Both the position numbers and the translations under genes were made by a program. The notes below the pieces were generated by a model that had not been told where the DNA came from, did not search any database, and was given only the letters and a program-made list of their open reading frames with translations. Shown piece by piece: positions 1 through 9,254 of a DNA stretch of 64,000 nucleotides (its first letter is position 1; the number at the start of each line of letters is the position of its first letter). Source of the stretch: Thalassospira sp. TSL5-1 (GTDB lineage: Bacteria > Pseudomonadota > Alphaproteobacteria > Rhodospirillales > Thalassospiraceae); assembly GCF_001907695.1 (NCBI RefSeq), contig NZ_KV880638.1, forward strand, positions 1,302,882 through 1,366,881. The letters are read 5' to 3'.

Positions 1-1614
1 TTGCATTGTGCCCGCATTTTTAATGGCATATTGCGTTGCCGAAATCGTACCGCTGTTGGTGAGTTGCGCGATAGATCCCGTTGTCGTGGTGGCAATACCA
101 ACAGCACTGGACAGTGAAGAAACGGAAAGTACGCCACTATTTTCAACCGATACATTAGAACCGTCATCGATGAAAATGCCTGCTCCACTGGCCTGACCAG
201 CAACTGTCAGGCTGCCTGAATTTTTAATGGTGCCTGTTACTGTTCCCGCCGCGACAATGCCACCTGCACGCGCATTTGTTGAAACTGAAAGTGTGCCTGT
301 ATTGACAACTGAAACGCCGGAGCCAGCCTCGATCATAATGCCGGTGCTGCTGGTGCCATTTGATATTGTCATCGTGCCGAAATTGCTGATGGTGCCTGCA
401 ATAGTGCCGGTATTTTTATAATCAATACCGTAGATTGTGCCAGCGGATGCCGTTGCAGTCAGTAAGCCGGTATTGGCAATATTTATTGTTCCGTCCGCTG
501 TTTCCGCATAAATACCCCGCAGAGCCGATATCGTGCCGGCGTTCGATATCGTTATATTGCCCGCCGTTAGTGCTTTGGCTTCGATACCGGTATCGGCATT
601 GGCATTGATAGTGCCGGTGGATGTGTTGGTAATTGTCGTATTTCCCGATGTGGCAACCTGGGTCTGGATGCCGATATGGCCTCCGCCAGTATCATCATGG
701 GTTGTGTTGTTAGACGATGTGACGGTGCCGCTATTTGTGACAATGGCATCGCCATTTGTGCTCCAGGCTACAATGGCGTGATCATCCTTGGCGTTAAGCG
801 TGCCACTGTTATTGACGGATGCGTTCCCGCCGTCGGCCGACCATAAGACGATAGCCTGACGTGTATCCGTCTCGATAGACCCGGTATTTGTTACGGCAAC
901 GTTCCCATAATAATTGACGCCATATGCGCCTCTTGTACCTGCTTTAACCGTTCCATTATTCGTGATTGAAACGGTATACGGATCTGTAACGACATCCTTT
1001 GTACCGCTATCCCCATAAAGACCGCGGTCATCGGAGGTTACCGAGCCTGACGCTTCGTTTGTGATGGAAACATTGCCAGCTTTTGTTGTGGCAATAATCC
1101 CTGCCGCGCCGCTTTGTTGGCCGGTCGAATTGATCGTTGCACCACTGCTGATCGTAATATCGCCAGAGGTCGCATTTTTGAACCAGACAGCGCCAAAACC
1201 ACCGCCAGTTGAAGTGACGGATGCCGTGGACGCTATCGTTGCAGTTACGTTGCTGTTTGCCTTCGTGACATCAAAAATCACGGCGCTGTAATCTGAACGG
1301 TTAAGCGTCGTACTTCCGTTAATCGTCAGGGTTTGATTGGTGGCCCCTGTAATGGAGCCACTTGAATCAGGTGCAAATTCAACAGATTGTGCTGTTTCGT
1401 CGCTAATGGTCAGCGAAGAGATGGTATCGTCTGAGAAATACTGAATCTGACCGCTGCTAAAGCAGTTTGCCCGGGTAAATGTGCCCGTTGGGTTGCAAGC
1501 GGCTTCCGCTGTTTCCGCCGCAAACAAAGCGAGCGTTGAGACCGAACAACATAAAACGAGCTTCTTCCAATTGATATTTCGGCATGCGCTTGACGTTAAT
1601 TTGTAATGTGACAT
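1..1614 (-). CDS. Large secreted repeat protein, autotransporter-passenger-like (3' end beyond window)
   Basis: The minus strand is open without a stop from an ATG at 1614 to the window edge (538 codons), preceded by a strong GGGGGAAA ribosome site. Residues 1 to about 38 are a long signal peptide with a basic start, a hydrophobic core (LVLCCSVSTLALFA) and an AEA/AC cleavage-like site. The rest is low-complexity, Thr/Ser/Gly/Asn-rich sequence with a recurring unit of about 20-25 residues of the type 'I.NSGTI.A' or 'V.NTGTL.V', which is typical of beta-helical passengers of autotransporters and haemagglutinin-like proteins. No barrel is visible because the C terminus lies outside. Few Cys occur after the mature N terminus. 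Function (adhesion or biofilm) is inference from the fold type only. Confidence 0.8.
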   Translation of the reverse strand, partial: MSHYKLTSSACRNINWKKLVLCCSVSTLALFAAETAEAACNPTGTFTRANCFSSGQIQYFSDDTISSLTISDETAQSVEFAPDSSGSITGATNQTLTINGSTTLNRSDYSAVIFDVTKANSNVTATIASTASVTSTGGGFGAVWFKNATSGDITISSGATINSTGQQSGAAGIIATTKAGNVSITNEASGSVTSDDRGLYGDSGTKDVVTDPYTVSITNNGTVKAGTRGAYGVNYYGNVAVTNTGSIETDTRQAIVLWSADGGNASVNNSGTLNAKDDHAIVAWSTNGDAIVTNSGTVTSSNNTTHDDTGGGHIGIQTQVATSGNTTITNTSTGTINANADTGIEAKALTAGNITISNAGTISALRGIYAETADGTINIANTGLLTATASAGTIYGIDYKNTGTIAGTISNFGTMTISNGTSSTGIMIEAGSGVSVVNTGTLSVSTNARAGGIVAAGTVTGTIKNSGSLTVAGQASGAGIFIDDGSNVSVENSGVLSVSSLSSAVGIATTTTGSIAQLTNSGTISATQYAIKNAGTMQ

Positions 1615-1975
1615 CGATTTCCCCCGACCTGAATATTTTTCAAGATAAATAATACATTATTCGATTGTATAAAATTGTAACGATAAGTTTTGCAAAACTA
1701 TTCTTATGGGGTGTTTATTTGCCTTCATCTAATTCATAAGTATATATCATAAGGGAGTGTTGTGTGTTTGTGCGCTGTGGGATTGATAGAATCGGAACGA
1801 GTGATGTTTTTGTAATGCCAATGCCGTCAGAGTCGCGATGGCTCCGTTGAGCCCTTCCTGGAAATAAAGGGTGATCAGCAAGGCTTGCAGCGGGCTTTGA
1901 AATGGTTACATTTGCCGGGGTGCTACAGTTGGTTGCACCACCTTTTTCCCGCTTCATTCGACAGGACAGGCTCTT
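1615..1975. promoter_or_regulatory. Divergent intergenic region with candidate promoter for the repeat protein
   Basis: AT-rich stretch between the minus-strand repeat protein and the plus-strand glutamate-synthase-like gene. On the minus strand a TTGCAA element (1690-1695) and TATACA (1666-1671) are separated by 18 bp and form a plausible sigma-70 promoter about 50 bp ahead of the start codon. The -35 sits inside the palindrome TTTTGCAAAA (1688-1697). Nothing else is recognised. Confidence 0.4.
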
Positions 1976-3637
1976 TTGAAATTCGTCATCGAGTATCAGC
2001 GTTACGCGGTTCTTGCCCTGGTAACGCTTCTGGCGGTTGTATCGCTGCTGTGTGTGCCGTTTAGTGCCTGGTTCTGGCTGCCTGCCATTGTGTTTGGGGC
2101 GCTGGTGCTGGTGGGTATCCATGATTTGCGCCAGTCGCGCCATTCGATCCTGCGTAACTATCCGGTAAGCGGCCATATCCGCTTTATTCTGGAAAGTTTC
2201 CGCCCGGAAATCCGCCAATATATGATCGAAAGCGACCATGACGAGGTGCCGTTCAGCCGTCAGTCGCGCGGGCTGGTCTATCAGCGCGCCAAGGGGGCGG
2301 AGGATAAACGGCCCTTTGGCACCATCGAAAATGTCTATGCCTCGGGCTATGCCTGGCTGACCCATTCCGTCTCGCCCACCGTGCTCCCGGACAAGGATTT
2401 TCGTGTGCGCGTGGGCGGTTCGCAATGCAAACAGCCCTATGATGCCAGCCTGTATAATATCTCCGCCATGAGCTTTGGTGCCCTGTCGGGCAATGCCATT
2501 TTGGCGCTGAACAAGGGGGCAAAAAAGGGGGGCTTTGCCCATGATACCGGCGAAGGCAGTATTAGCCGTTATCACCGCCAGGGTGGGGGTGATCTGATTT
2601 ATCAGGTGGCATCGGGTTATTTTGGCTGTCGTAATGAGGACGGGACTTTTTCGGCAGAAAAATTCGCCGAAACGGCTGCTGACCCCCAGGTCAAAATGAT
2701 CGAGGTGAAGCTAAGCCAGGGGGCGAAGCCCGGGCATGGCGGCATGTTGCCCGCTGCCAAAATTACCGAGGAAATTGCCGAGGCGCGGGGCATTCCAATG
2801 GGGATGGATTGTATTTCCCCTGCTGCCCATCGCACCTTTTCAACCCCCATTGGATTGATGGAATTTATTGGTCAGTTGCGGGATCTTTCCGGTGGCAAGC
2901 CGGTGGGATTCAAGCTGTGTATCGGCCATCGCCGGGAATTTATGTGCATCGTCAAGGCGATGTTAAAAACCGGTATTCTGCCCGATTTTATTGTTGTCGA
3001 TGGCAAGGAAGGCGGTACAGGGGCCGCCCCGGTGGAATTTGCCAACCGGGTGGGGATGCCGATGCACGAAGGCCTGACTTTTGTGCATAACGCCCTGCGC
3101 GGAGCAGGCATTCGTAACGAGATCAAAATTGGCGCGGCGGGCAAAATCGTTTCGGCCTTTGATATTGCCCAGGTCCTGGCCCTGGGGGCGGACTGGTGCA
3201 ATGCGGCGCGTGGCTTTATGTTTGCGCTGGGCTGTATTCAGGCGCAGTCCTGCCATACCAACAAATGCCCGGTCGGTATTGCCACCCAGGACCCGGTCCG
3301 CCAGCGTGCGGTGGATGTGGGCGATAAAAGCGAGCGTGTGGCCCGTTTCCACCATAATACCATGCACGCCCTGGCCGAAATTACCGGGGCAGCGGGGCTG
3401 AGTGACCCGCGCAATTTTATGCCATATCATTTCATGTTCCGGCAAAAGGATAATGAATTCCTTGATGGCAATGAAATGTATCCCTATTTGCCGGAGGGTT
3501 TTTTGGTCTCGGGCCCGGAAATACCGGAATTGTCGGACTGGCACAGCCGCTGGGACCGTTCATTCGCCGAAACCTTTGCCCCGTCCGAAATTCCGTTCGG
3601 GCCGTTTAAAAAGCGCGAAATGGTGCATAGTACCTGA
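1976..3637 (+). CDS. FMN-binding glutamate synthase family protein (GltB central/FMN-domain-like), membrane-anchored
   Basis: 553 residues from a TTG start. Residues about 11-48 form two hydrophobic segments, so the enzyme is probably membrane-tethered. The remainder matches the FMN-binding/synthase domain of glutamate synthase large subunit: the YNISAMSFGALS segment, the GEGSISRYH and QGAKPGHGGMLP segments, and the VDGKEGGTGAAP FMN-phosphate region. The 3Fe-4S ligands are seen as C420, C426 and C431 (C-x5-C-x4-CP). The glutaminase domain of true GltB is absent, as is usual for this short archaeal-type family, so ammonia source and substrate are unknown. No gltD-like reductase lies beside it. 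An imperfect hairpin (3653-3687) follows but lacks a T-run. Confidence 0.85.
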   Translation: MKFVIEYQRYAVLALVTLLAVVSLLCVPFSAWFWLPAIVFGALVLVGIHDLRQSRHSILRNYPVSGHIRFILESFRPEIRQYMIESDHDEVPFSRQSRGLVYQRAKGAEDKRPFGTIENVYASGYAWLTHSVSPTVLPDKDFRVRVGGSQCKQPYDASLYNISAMSFGALSGNAILALNKGAKKGGFAHDTGEGSISRYHRQGGGDLIYQVASGYFGCRNEDGTFSAEKFAETAADPQVKMIEVKLSQGAKPGHGGMLPAAKITEEIAEARGIPMGMDCISPAAHRTFSTPIGLMEFIGQLRDLSGGKPVGFKLCIGHRREFMCIVKAMLKTGILPDFIVVDGKEGGTGAAPVEFANRVGMPMHEGLTFVHNALRGAGIRNEIKIGAAGKIVSAFDIAQVLALGADWCNAARGFMFALGCIQAQSCHTNKCPVGIATQDPVRQRAVDVGDKSERVARFHHNTMHALAEITGAAGLSDPRNFMPYHFMFRQKDNEFLDGNEMYPYLPEGFLVSGPEIPELSDWHSRWDRSFAETFAPSEIPFGPFKKREMVHST

Positions 3638-3729
3638 GTGATAAACATATATGATCGAGGTAGGAAATGGTTCTGCCTGCCTCGATACTGCTGTGTGTCG
3701 TTTTAAGATTTTATATTGGGCCTTTTGGA

Positions 3730-4035
3730 TTAACTTCCGACAGGGTCGATAATCATAAGGGTACCATGACTTCCCTTTGATACCGCGTGGGGAATGCCTG
3801 CAAGTGCCAAATACATTTCGCCTTCGGAAACTTTTATTTCCTCACCTTTAACATTCAAAAACATTTCGCCGCTAATGACAATCAAGGCTTCGTTATAGTC
3901 GTGTGTTTCGTCAGGAATTTGTTGTTCGTCCATTTTAAGGATTTTGATATTACAGTTTCCGGACTGCCCAATAATGCTGGATTTCCAAAAGTGAGGCAGG
4001 TTTTGCGCTGTGTTATTAAGATTTATGTGAGTCAT
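3730..4035 (-). CDS. Small cupin-domain protein
   Basis: 101 residues from the ATG at 4035, chosen because AGGA stands 8-9 bases upstream; an ATG 12 codons further up lacks a ribosome site. The single cupin beta-barrel is suggested by the sequence around the middle (ETHDYNEALIVISGEMFLNV, then a GE.Y...GIPHAV segment), which gives His/Glu metal-ligand candidates of the two cupin motifs. The first motif is degenerate (H-x3-E rather than HxH). Base composition is clearly more AT-rich than the neighbours, hinting at later acquisition. It stands alone with no operon partner; substrate unknown. Confidence 0.7.
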   Translation of the reverse strand: MTHINLNNTAQNLPHFWKSSIIGQSGNCNIKILKMDEQQIPDETHDYNEALIVISGEMFLNVKGEEIKVSEGEMYLALAGIPHAVSKGSHGTLMIIDPVGS

Positions 4036-4071
4036 TGAAGATATTCCTGTATTGGTTTTTTTGTGCAACAA

Positions 4072-4427
4072 TAATTATTTTTAAATTAGGTAAAATAAAA
4101 ACGTTTTTAGGTTATGGATTTATGTTCTGATAGAGGCTTTTGTGGAGATTTTTTATCTCACACATTTCTATTATTCGTGTATTATTATGACTCCAGCGGA
4201 CAAAATACTTGAAGCTATGTCTTCATCTAGGGGCATTGTGACGTGTCAAAAGCCCTTGTAGCACACCGCCCGGCCAGGAACCACGCACAATGCCAGTCCC
4301 CACCCCTGGAATGGCGGCAGTTAAGGCCTTGAAGCCTCAAAGAGTGCCGGAATGAAAATTGATCACGCCATCACGTAACGTCAGAAGGGTATAAATAGCC
4401 CCGTTGTCACACCCCGTCCGGCAATCG
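4072..4427. other. Intergenic region with GC-rich, strongly self-complementary core (possible structured RNA)
   Basis: The first half (to about 4230) is AT-rich, then GC content jumps. GGCATTGTG (4232-4240) pairs perfectly with CACAATGCC (4286-4294), and CGTG just inside pairs with CACG just before the second arm, giving about 13 paired bases around a 36-40 base loop region. It also contains TGACGTGTCA (two 4-bp arms) and a hairpin GGC-cttgaa-GCC further on. No open frame of note. Orientation cannot be decided. It matches no riboswitch or 6S/SRP signature that I recognise. Confidence 0.35.
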
Positions 4428-4964
4428 CTACAACCCGAATGCAGTTTTAATACGCCGGGTGGAAACATTTGCCAGGGTGGTACTTCGGCTTTCATCCTCA
4501 AAGGCGACAAGGGCGGACTGCCCCACCCGATTGATCCAGAACCGGTTCAGTAGCGCAAGCTGGCTTGCGGGTAACGGGCCAAATCGCGAGGTTTCAATGC
4601 CGATAAGGGATGTTTGCATATCGGGGGATGGCGCAGGGGAAAACTGGCAGGTGATACTATGCGCAAAGACAGGTGCACCCGTGCCCAAAATGGGAAGATT
4701 ATCGGAAAGCGCACTGTTATTCGCGCGGTGATAGGCGATGCTATCAGGCAGGATTTGGTAGATCAGCGTGACGCGATTATTTGCGACATCCATATCGGGC
4801 CAGGTTAGCAAGCGAAAGCGCAGACCAGCATTTTCAACGCCCGGCAGGGCAACGCGGCAGATATCGACTTTGTATATATCGTGTTTTTCGCAGCCCGCCA
4901 GAAGTGGCGCCAGCAACAGCCCCGGCAAAATCTGCCAGCCCCTGATCATCCATCCCCGCCCCAT
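4428..4964 (-). CDS. Putative lipoprotein, unknown function
   Basis: 178 residues from the ATG at 4964. The protein starts with a basic stretch, then a hydrophobic core and a lipobox (LLAGC, Cys at residue 25), so it should be lipid-anchored in the periplasm or outer membrane. The start at 4964 has TAGGG 6 bases upstream; an alternative ATG at 5000 adds 12 residues but lies inside the likely promoter (TTGACA on the minus strand near 5020). The mature part has no repeat or catalytic motif that I recognise; three further Cys residues occur. Single-gene unit, divergent from the AIM24 gene. Confidence 0.7.
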   Translation of the reverse strand: MGRGWMIRGWQILPGLLLAPLLAGCEKHDIYKVDICRVALPGVENAGLRFRLLTWPDMDVANNRVTLIYQILPDSIAYHRANNSALSDNLPILGTGAPVFAHSITCQFSPAPSPDMQTSLIGIETSRFGPLPASQLALLNRFWINRVGQSALVAFEDESRSTTLANVSTRRIKTAFGL

Positions 4965-5177
4965 ATCGCACCCTATTTTTGAGGATAGGATATGATGCAA
5001 TCTTTGCGGGAATTGTCAAAGGGGGAAACCGCAGCGGCTGCAAAAATGTCTTAATGTTGCCCTGCTTTGCCAGACAAAATAATGTTATTAAAAGGACATA
5101 GAGTAGGCAGGTGGCTCTCCTGGAACGGCGGGGCTTCTGCTGTCATAACCGCAAAACAAATGCAAAAAGGATCTCCT

Positions 5178-5885
5178 GTGGCAGACGTTATCGATTACGA
5201 AATCATCGGCAGTGAAATGCAGTTGGTCGAAATTGAACTCGATCCCGGTGAAGGGGTGCGCGCCGAGGCGGGGGCCATGATGTATATGGGTCACGGCATT
5301 ACCATGCAGACCAATACTGGCGGTGGCCTGTTTTCCGGTTTCAAACGCATGCTGACGGGCGAAAGCTTTTTTATTACCAGTTTTGTCCATGAAGGCAGTG
5401 GCAAGGCCCATGTTGCCTTTGCCGCCCCTTATCCGGGCAAGGTGATTGATCTTAATCTGCGCGATTTTGGCGGGACTATCCTGTGCCAGAAGGATGGCTT
5501 TTTATGCGCCGCAGCAGGCATCGATATTGATATCGCCTTTTCCAAGCGCCTTGGTGCAGGCCTGTTTGGTGGTGAAGGCTTTATTTTGCAGCGACTGACC
5601 GGTGATGGCATGGCCTTTGTTCATGCCGGTGGCACCATTGTGCGCAAGGATTTGCAACCGGGCCAGCGCCTGCGGGTGGATACCGGTGCCCTTGTTGCCC
5701 TGACCGACAGTGTCGATTATTCCGTTGATTTTGTCGGCGGGTTCCGCAATGCGCTGTTTGGCGGCGAGGGGCTGTTTATTACCACCCTGGAAGGGCCGGG
5801 CACCGTGTGGCTGCAAAGCCTGCCTTTTGCCCGTCTGGCAGACCGCATTGCCTCTGCCCTGCCCAAGGACCGCAACAAGGATTGA
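5178..5885 (+). CDS. AIM24 / TIGR00266 family protein
   Basis: 235 residues from the GTG at 5178, which has AAAGGA 6 bases upstream and gives the family-typical N terminus MADVIDYEIIGSEMQLVEI; upstream in-frame codons (to 5067) do not resemble the family. The body has the family's beta-rich pattern with GAMMYM near residue 32, a Gly-rich GGGLFSGFKR segment, VHAGGTI in the middle and the C-terminal NALFGGEGLF..LEGPG motif. The family includes yeast mitochondrial Aim24; the bacterial role is unknown. It is a monocistronic gene closed by a strong terminator. Confidence 0.85.
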   Translation: MADVIDYEIIGSEMQLVEIELDPGEGVRAEAGAMMYMGHGITMQTNTGGGLFSGFKRMLTGESFFITSFVHEGSGKAHVAFAAPYPGKVIDLNLRDFGGTILCQKDGFLCAAAGIDIDIAFSKRLGAGLFGGEGFILQRLTGDGMAFVHAGGTIVRKDLQPGQRLRVDTGALVALTDSVDYSVDFVGGFRNALFGGEGLFITTLEGPGTVWLQSLPFARLADRIASALPKDRNKD

Positions 5886-5910
5886 TTTTAAGTCTGACGG
5901 AACATGCCAG

Positions 5911-5947
5911 CCGCCGCCCGCCATGTGCCGGGTGGCGGTTTTGTTTT
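5911..5947 (+). terminator. Rho-independent terminator of the AIM24 gene
   Basis: Near-perfect stem CCGCCgCCCG / CGGGtGGCGG with an 8-base loop followed by TTTTGTTTT; placed 25 bases after the stop. Confidence 0.8.
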
Positions 5948-5972
5948 ATCAAGGGGCGGGACCGTATGTGTT

Positions 5973-6920
5973 TTAAAGCCTTTTGTCCCCGTTTCTGTCC
6001 TTATTGGCGAAGGCAAAGCGGCTGGCATTGCCATCGGCGATCATGTCGCAGGCCCAGTTGGTAAAGGCCGTAACCTGGCTTTGCCGGTGCGGGGCGGTGC
6101 GCGATGTCAGGACATAGCCGCGCTCGGATGGCAGGGTAATGTTGCTGGCCGGGACAAGTTGCCCGCTTTGTAAATGCTGCTCTAACAACCCCGTCCAGCC
6201 CAGCGCCACACCCTGCCCGGAAAGCGCGGCAGATAACACCAGCAAATAGGTATTAAAGCGATGCCCGCCAAGCGGCCCAGTGGGGATGTGCCCGGCGATG
6301 CGCAGCCAGCTTTCCCAGTTAAACCAGCGATTTTCAATTTCGCTATCCAGATGCAACAGCGGCATTTTGCACAGATCCGCCGGTGTTTGGGCCACGCCAT
6401 ATTGTGCCAGAAAGGCCGGGCTGCAAACCGGAGTCACCCGTTCGGCCAGCAGCAATATCCCCTGCGGCCCGCAATGGCCGAAGGAAAGTTCGACATCAAT
6501 ATTGGCATCCATCCCGAAACGCCCGGTCTGATTGGTGACAATATTAACCTCAATATCGGGAAAACGGGCGGTGAAATCGGCCAGATGCGGCATCAGGATG
6601 AAGGAGGCAAAGGCAAAATCCGTCCCCACACTGATACGGGTTTTGCGCCGGGTACGGATGGTTTCCACCGTCTGGTCAATGTGCCCAAAGGCCGCGCTGA
6701 CACTGTCATAAAGCTCCTGTCCTGCACGGGTCAGGGCGACACCACGATGCAAACGGCGAAATAGCGGCTGGTTAAGTTGCTCTTCTAACAGGGTTATCTG
6801 ATGGCTAACCGCAGGCTGGCCAATGCCCAGTTCCTGGGCCGCACGGGTAAAACTGCCGCAGCGTGCAGCCGCTTCAAAGGCAATCAGGGCATGGGGCGAG
6901 CGGATGTTTCCATATTTCAT
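5973..6920 (-). CDS. LysR-type transcriptional regulator, divergent from betC
   Basis: 315 residues, full length for the family. The N-terminal winged helix-turn-helix is clear (ALIAFEAAARCGSFTRAA, then QPAVSHQITLLEEQL), followed by the periplasmic-binding-protein-like effector domain. It is transcribed away from the choline-sulfatase gene with 165 bp between the two starts, the usual arrangement for a LysR regulator and its target. LysR regulators of choline-sulfate use are known next to betC, so control of betC by choline sulfate or choline is the inferred role. The intergenic stretch should hold its T-N11-A site, but no single strong palindrome stands out. Confidence 0.85.
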   Translation of the reverse strand: MKYGNIRSPHALIAFEAAARCGSFTRAAQELGIGQPAVSHQITLLEEQLNQPLFRRLHRGVALTRAGQELYDSVSAAFGHIDQTVETIRTRRKTRISVGTDFAFASFILMPHLADFTARFPDIEVNIVTNQTGRFGMDANIDVELSFGHCGPQGILLLAERVTPVCSPAFLAQYGVAQTPADLCKMPLLHLDSEIENRWFNWESWLRIAGHIPTGPLGGHRFNTYLLVLSAALSGQGVALGWTGLLEQHLQSGQLVPASNITLPSERGYVLTSRTAPHRQSQVTAFTNWACDMIADGNASRFAFANKDRNGDKRL

Positions 6921-7085
6921 GCCATCAATATTATTGATGCCAGTGATGAATACAAGCGGTCTTCACAAGAACCCTTCAAATGTTAAACAGCAACAATAAT
7001 GCAGGGCACACCAGGCCGTTGCGGCGGTTGGCAGCTTGTTCATGCTGCCATACCTGTCATTCATTTAATCAGGGGGATATACGCG

Positions 7086-8639
7086 ATGACGTCGTCAAAG
7101 CCGATGAATATTCTGTTTGTCATGGCCGACCAGTTGGCCGCGCGCTGCATGCCGCTTTATGGGCATAAGGTGGTCAAAACCCCGAACCTGGATGCGCTGG
7201 CGGAAAATGCCGTGGTATTTGATTCCGCCTATACCAACAGCCCGCTTTGCGCCCCCTCGCGCTTTTGTCTGATGACCGGCCAGCTTCCCGGCCGGATCGA
7301 GGCCTATGACAATGCCTCCGACCTTGCATCCGATATTCCCACCCTGGCGCATTATGTGCGCCATGCCGATTATCGTACCGCTTTGGCCGGGAAAATGCAC
7401 TTTTGCGGGGCGGATCAGCTTCATGGTTATGAAGACCGGTTAACGGCGGATATTTATCCTGCCGATTATGGCTGGTATTGTGATTGGGACAATTTCGACA
7501 CCCGGCCAACATGGTATCATAATATGGGCTCTGTCACTCAGGCCGGGCCGGTTTATCGCTCCAATCAGCTTGATTTCGATGATGAAACCGTCTTTGAAGC
7601 CCGGCGTTATTTATACGACGTTGCCCGCAGCCAGCGCCATGATGACCGGCCGTTTTTCCTGACGGTTTCCTTCACCCACCCGCACGATCCCTATAACGCG
7701 CGGCCTGAATTCTGGAACATGTATGACGGGGTTGATATTGATCCGCCCCATGTCACCCTGAACCCCGAAGACCTCGACCCGCATTCGCGCCGCCTGCGCC
7801 ATGTGTATAATCTGGACCAGCAACCCGTCACCGATGAAGATGTGCTCACGGCACGCCGGGCCTATTATGCCTCCATCAGCTATGTTGATTGTCTGGTGGG
7901 GGCGTTAATGCGCACCCTGCGCGAAACCGGCATGGCCGATAATACGCTGGTTATTTTCAGTGGCGATCATGGCGACATGCTGGGCGAACGCGGCATGTGG
8001 TATAAAATGTCGTGGTATGAGCCCTCCGCCCGGGTGCCGCTGTTTTTTGCCTTTCCCGGTGCGCGGGGGCAAAAGCGTGTGTCACAGTCGGTTTCCCTGA
8101 TCGATATTTTGCCTACCCTGCGCGATATTGTGGGTGATGAAGCCGTGCCAGCGCCCGCCAGCCCGATTGATGGCCGCAGCCTGATGCCCCATATCAGCGG
8201 TACAGGCGGCCATGACGAAGTGATTGGCGAATATTGTGGCGAAGGCGCCCTGTCGCCCATCATCATGATCCGGCGCGGGGCATATAAATACATCGCCTCG
8301 CAAACCGACCCGGACATGCTGTTTGATCTGGCGAACGATCCCGATGAGCTTCATGACCTGATCAATGATCCCGAACACCACAAAATCCGCGATGCCTTCC
8401 GCGCCGAACTGGCCGAAAACTGGGATTTGGAAACTTTCCGTAAAAAGGTGATCGACAGCCAGAAACGCCGCAAACTGGTTTACGAAGCCCTGACCCGGGG
8501 CCGCATCACAAGCTGGGATCACCAGCCGACCCGCGATACCTCCAACATGTATATGCGCAACCATAAAGACCTTGACGATGTTGAGGCTGATGCCCGCCTG
8601 AATGTGCCGGGTTTTTATAAACCCAAAGCCGCCGGATAA
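7086..8639 (+). CDS. betC: Choline-sulfatase
   Basis: 517 residues from the ATG at 7086, preceded by AGGGGGA. Type I sulfatase: metal ligand region NILFVMADQ (D15), the formylglycine motif C55-A-P-S-R, FSGDHGDMLGERGMWYK in the second half and a choline-sulfatase-type C terminus after residue 460. Cys55 and Asp15 sit where the catalytic residues of characterised BetC enzymes lie. It hydrolyses choline-O-sulfate to choline and sulfate; choline can feed glycine betaine synthesis. No signal peptide is visible, so the enzyme is cytoplasmic. Neither betA/betB nor a transporter is adjacent here. Activity needs conversion of Cys55 to formylglycine. Confidence 0.92.
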   Translation: MTSSKPMNILFVMADQLAARCMPLYGHKVVKTPNLDALAENAVVFDSAYTNSPLCAPSRFCLMTGQLPGRIEAYDNASDLASDIPTLAHYVRHADYRTALAGKMHFCGADQLHGYEDRLTADIYPADYGWYCDWDNFDTRPTWYHNMGSVTQAGPVYRSNQLDFDDETVFEARRYLYDVARSQRHDDRPFFLTVSFTHPHDPYNARPEFWNMYDGVDIDPPHVTLNPEDLDPHSRRLRHVYNLDQQPVTDEDVLTARRAYYASISYVDCLVGALMRTLRETGMADNTLVIFSGDHGDMLGERGMWYKMSWYEPSARVPLFFAFPGARGQKRVSQSVSLIDILPTLRDIVGDEAVPAPASPIDGRSLMPHISGTGGHDEVIGEYCGEGALSPIIMIRRGAYKYIASQTDPDMLFDLANDPDELHDLINDPEHHKIRDAFRAELAENWDLETFRKKVIDSQKRRKLVYEALTRGRITSWDHQPTRDTSNMYMRNHKDLDDVEADARLNVPGFYKPKAAG

Positions 8640-8684
8640 TCGGCGCAGCGTGCCGTCGCCCGCTATTTGAATAACCGCCGCTGA

Positions 8685-8718
8685 AATAAACCGCCTGCGG
8701 TTGCGTGGGCGGTTTATT
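8685..8718 (+). terminator. Terminator downstream of betC
   Basis: Perfect 11-bp stem AATAAACCGCC / GGCGGTTTATT with a 12-base loop; the T-run is weak but the position 45 bases after betC fits. Could work in both directions. Confidence 0.6.
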
Positions 8719-8819
8719 GTGTGAGGTTTTTCTTCGATCACACCATATTTGGTGTGCGAAATTTGAAGGTAATTATCTATAATATAGCTGTTATTCGTTT
8801 CGTGTTTGGGAAAAGTGAA

Positions 8820-9254
8820 ATGTATGCTGCGAACGGCTTGCCTTGGCACTTGTCACTAATTCGCTATGTTTTTTTGATTTTTACAAACAGGTGTTTGTGC
8901 ATTTTCCTGTCCATTTCGACGTTATTAATCTCATACGGATTTGATGTGTATTTCGGTGAGCCGAACTATTTTTCTAGATGTTCGGGGATTTTGACGGTGT
9001 TGGGACTGGTTCTCACAATTAAGCATAGTTATCTTTCCAATATCCGAGATCTAAATAGTTTAATATCTAGCTCGTTTAAAGAAGCTGAATGTACTCCGTC
9101 GGCCAAAGAAATGGCGGAAAATCCAGACACGATGCGAATCCTGTATTCGCGTGCCACGGACGAAGGACTTGGCTTGATCTTGATTGTGGTTGGAACGCTT
9201 TTCGCTGTTGTCGGGCCGTCGATACCCCTTGTTTCGATCAGTTTTCCCGGGTGA
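8820..9254 (+). CDS. Small integral membrane protein, unknown
   Basis: 144 residues from the ATG at 8820 (GGGAAAAG just upstream); an in-frame ATG at 8721 would overlap the betC terminator. Three or four hydrophobic segments are visible: two around residues 14-37 and 52-65, and one near the C terminus (GLGLILIVVGTLFAVVG). A short soluble loop of about 50 residues lies between the second and last helices. Codon use and AT content differ clearly from betC and the next gene, so it may be an acquired orphan. I do not recognise the family. Confidence 0.55.
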   Translation: MYAANGLPWHLSLIRYVFLIFTNRCLCIFLSISTLLISYGFDVYFGEPNYFSRCSGILTVLGLVLTIKHSYLSNIRDLNSLISSSFKEAECTPSAKEMAENPDTMRILYSRATDEGLGLILIVVGTLFAVVGPSIPLVSISFPG

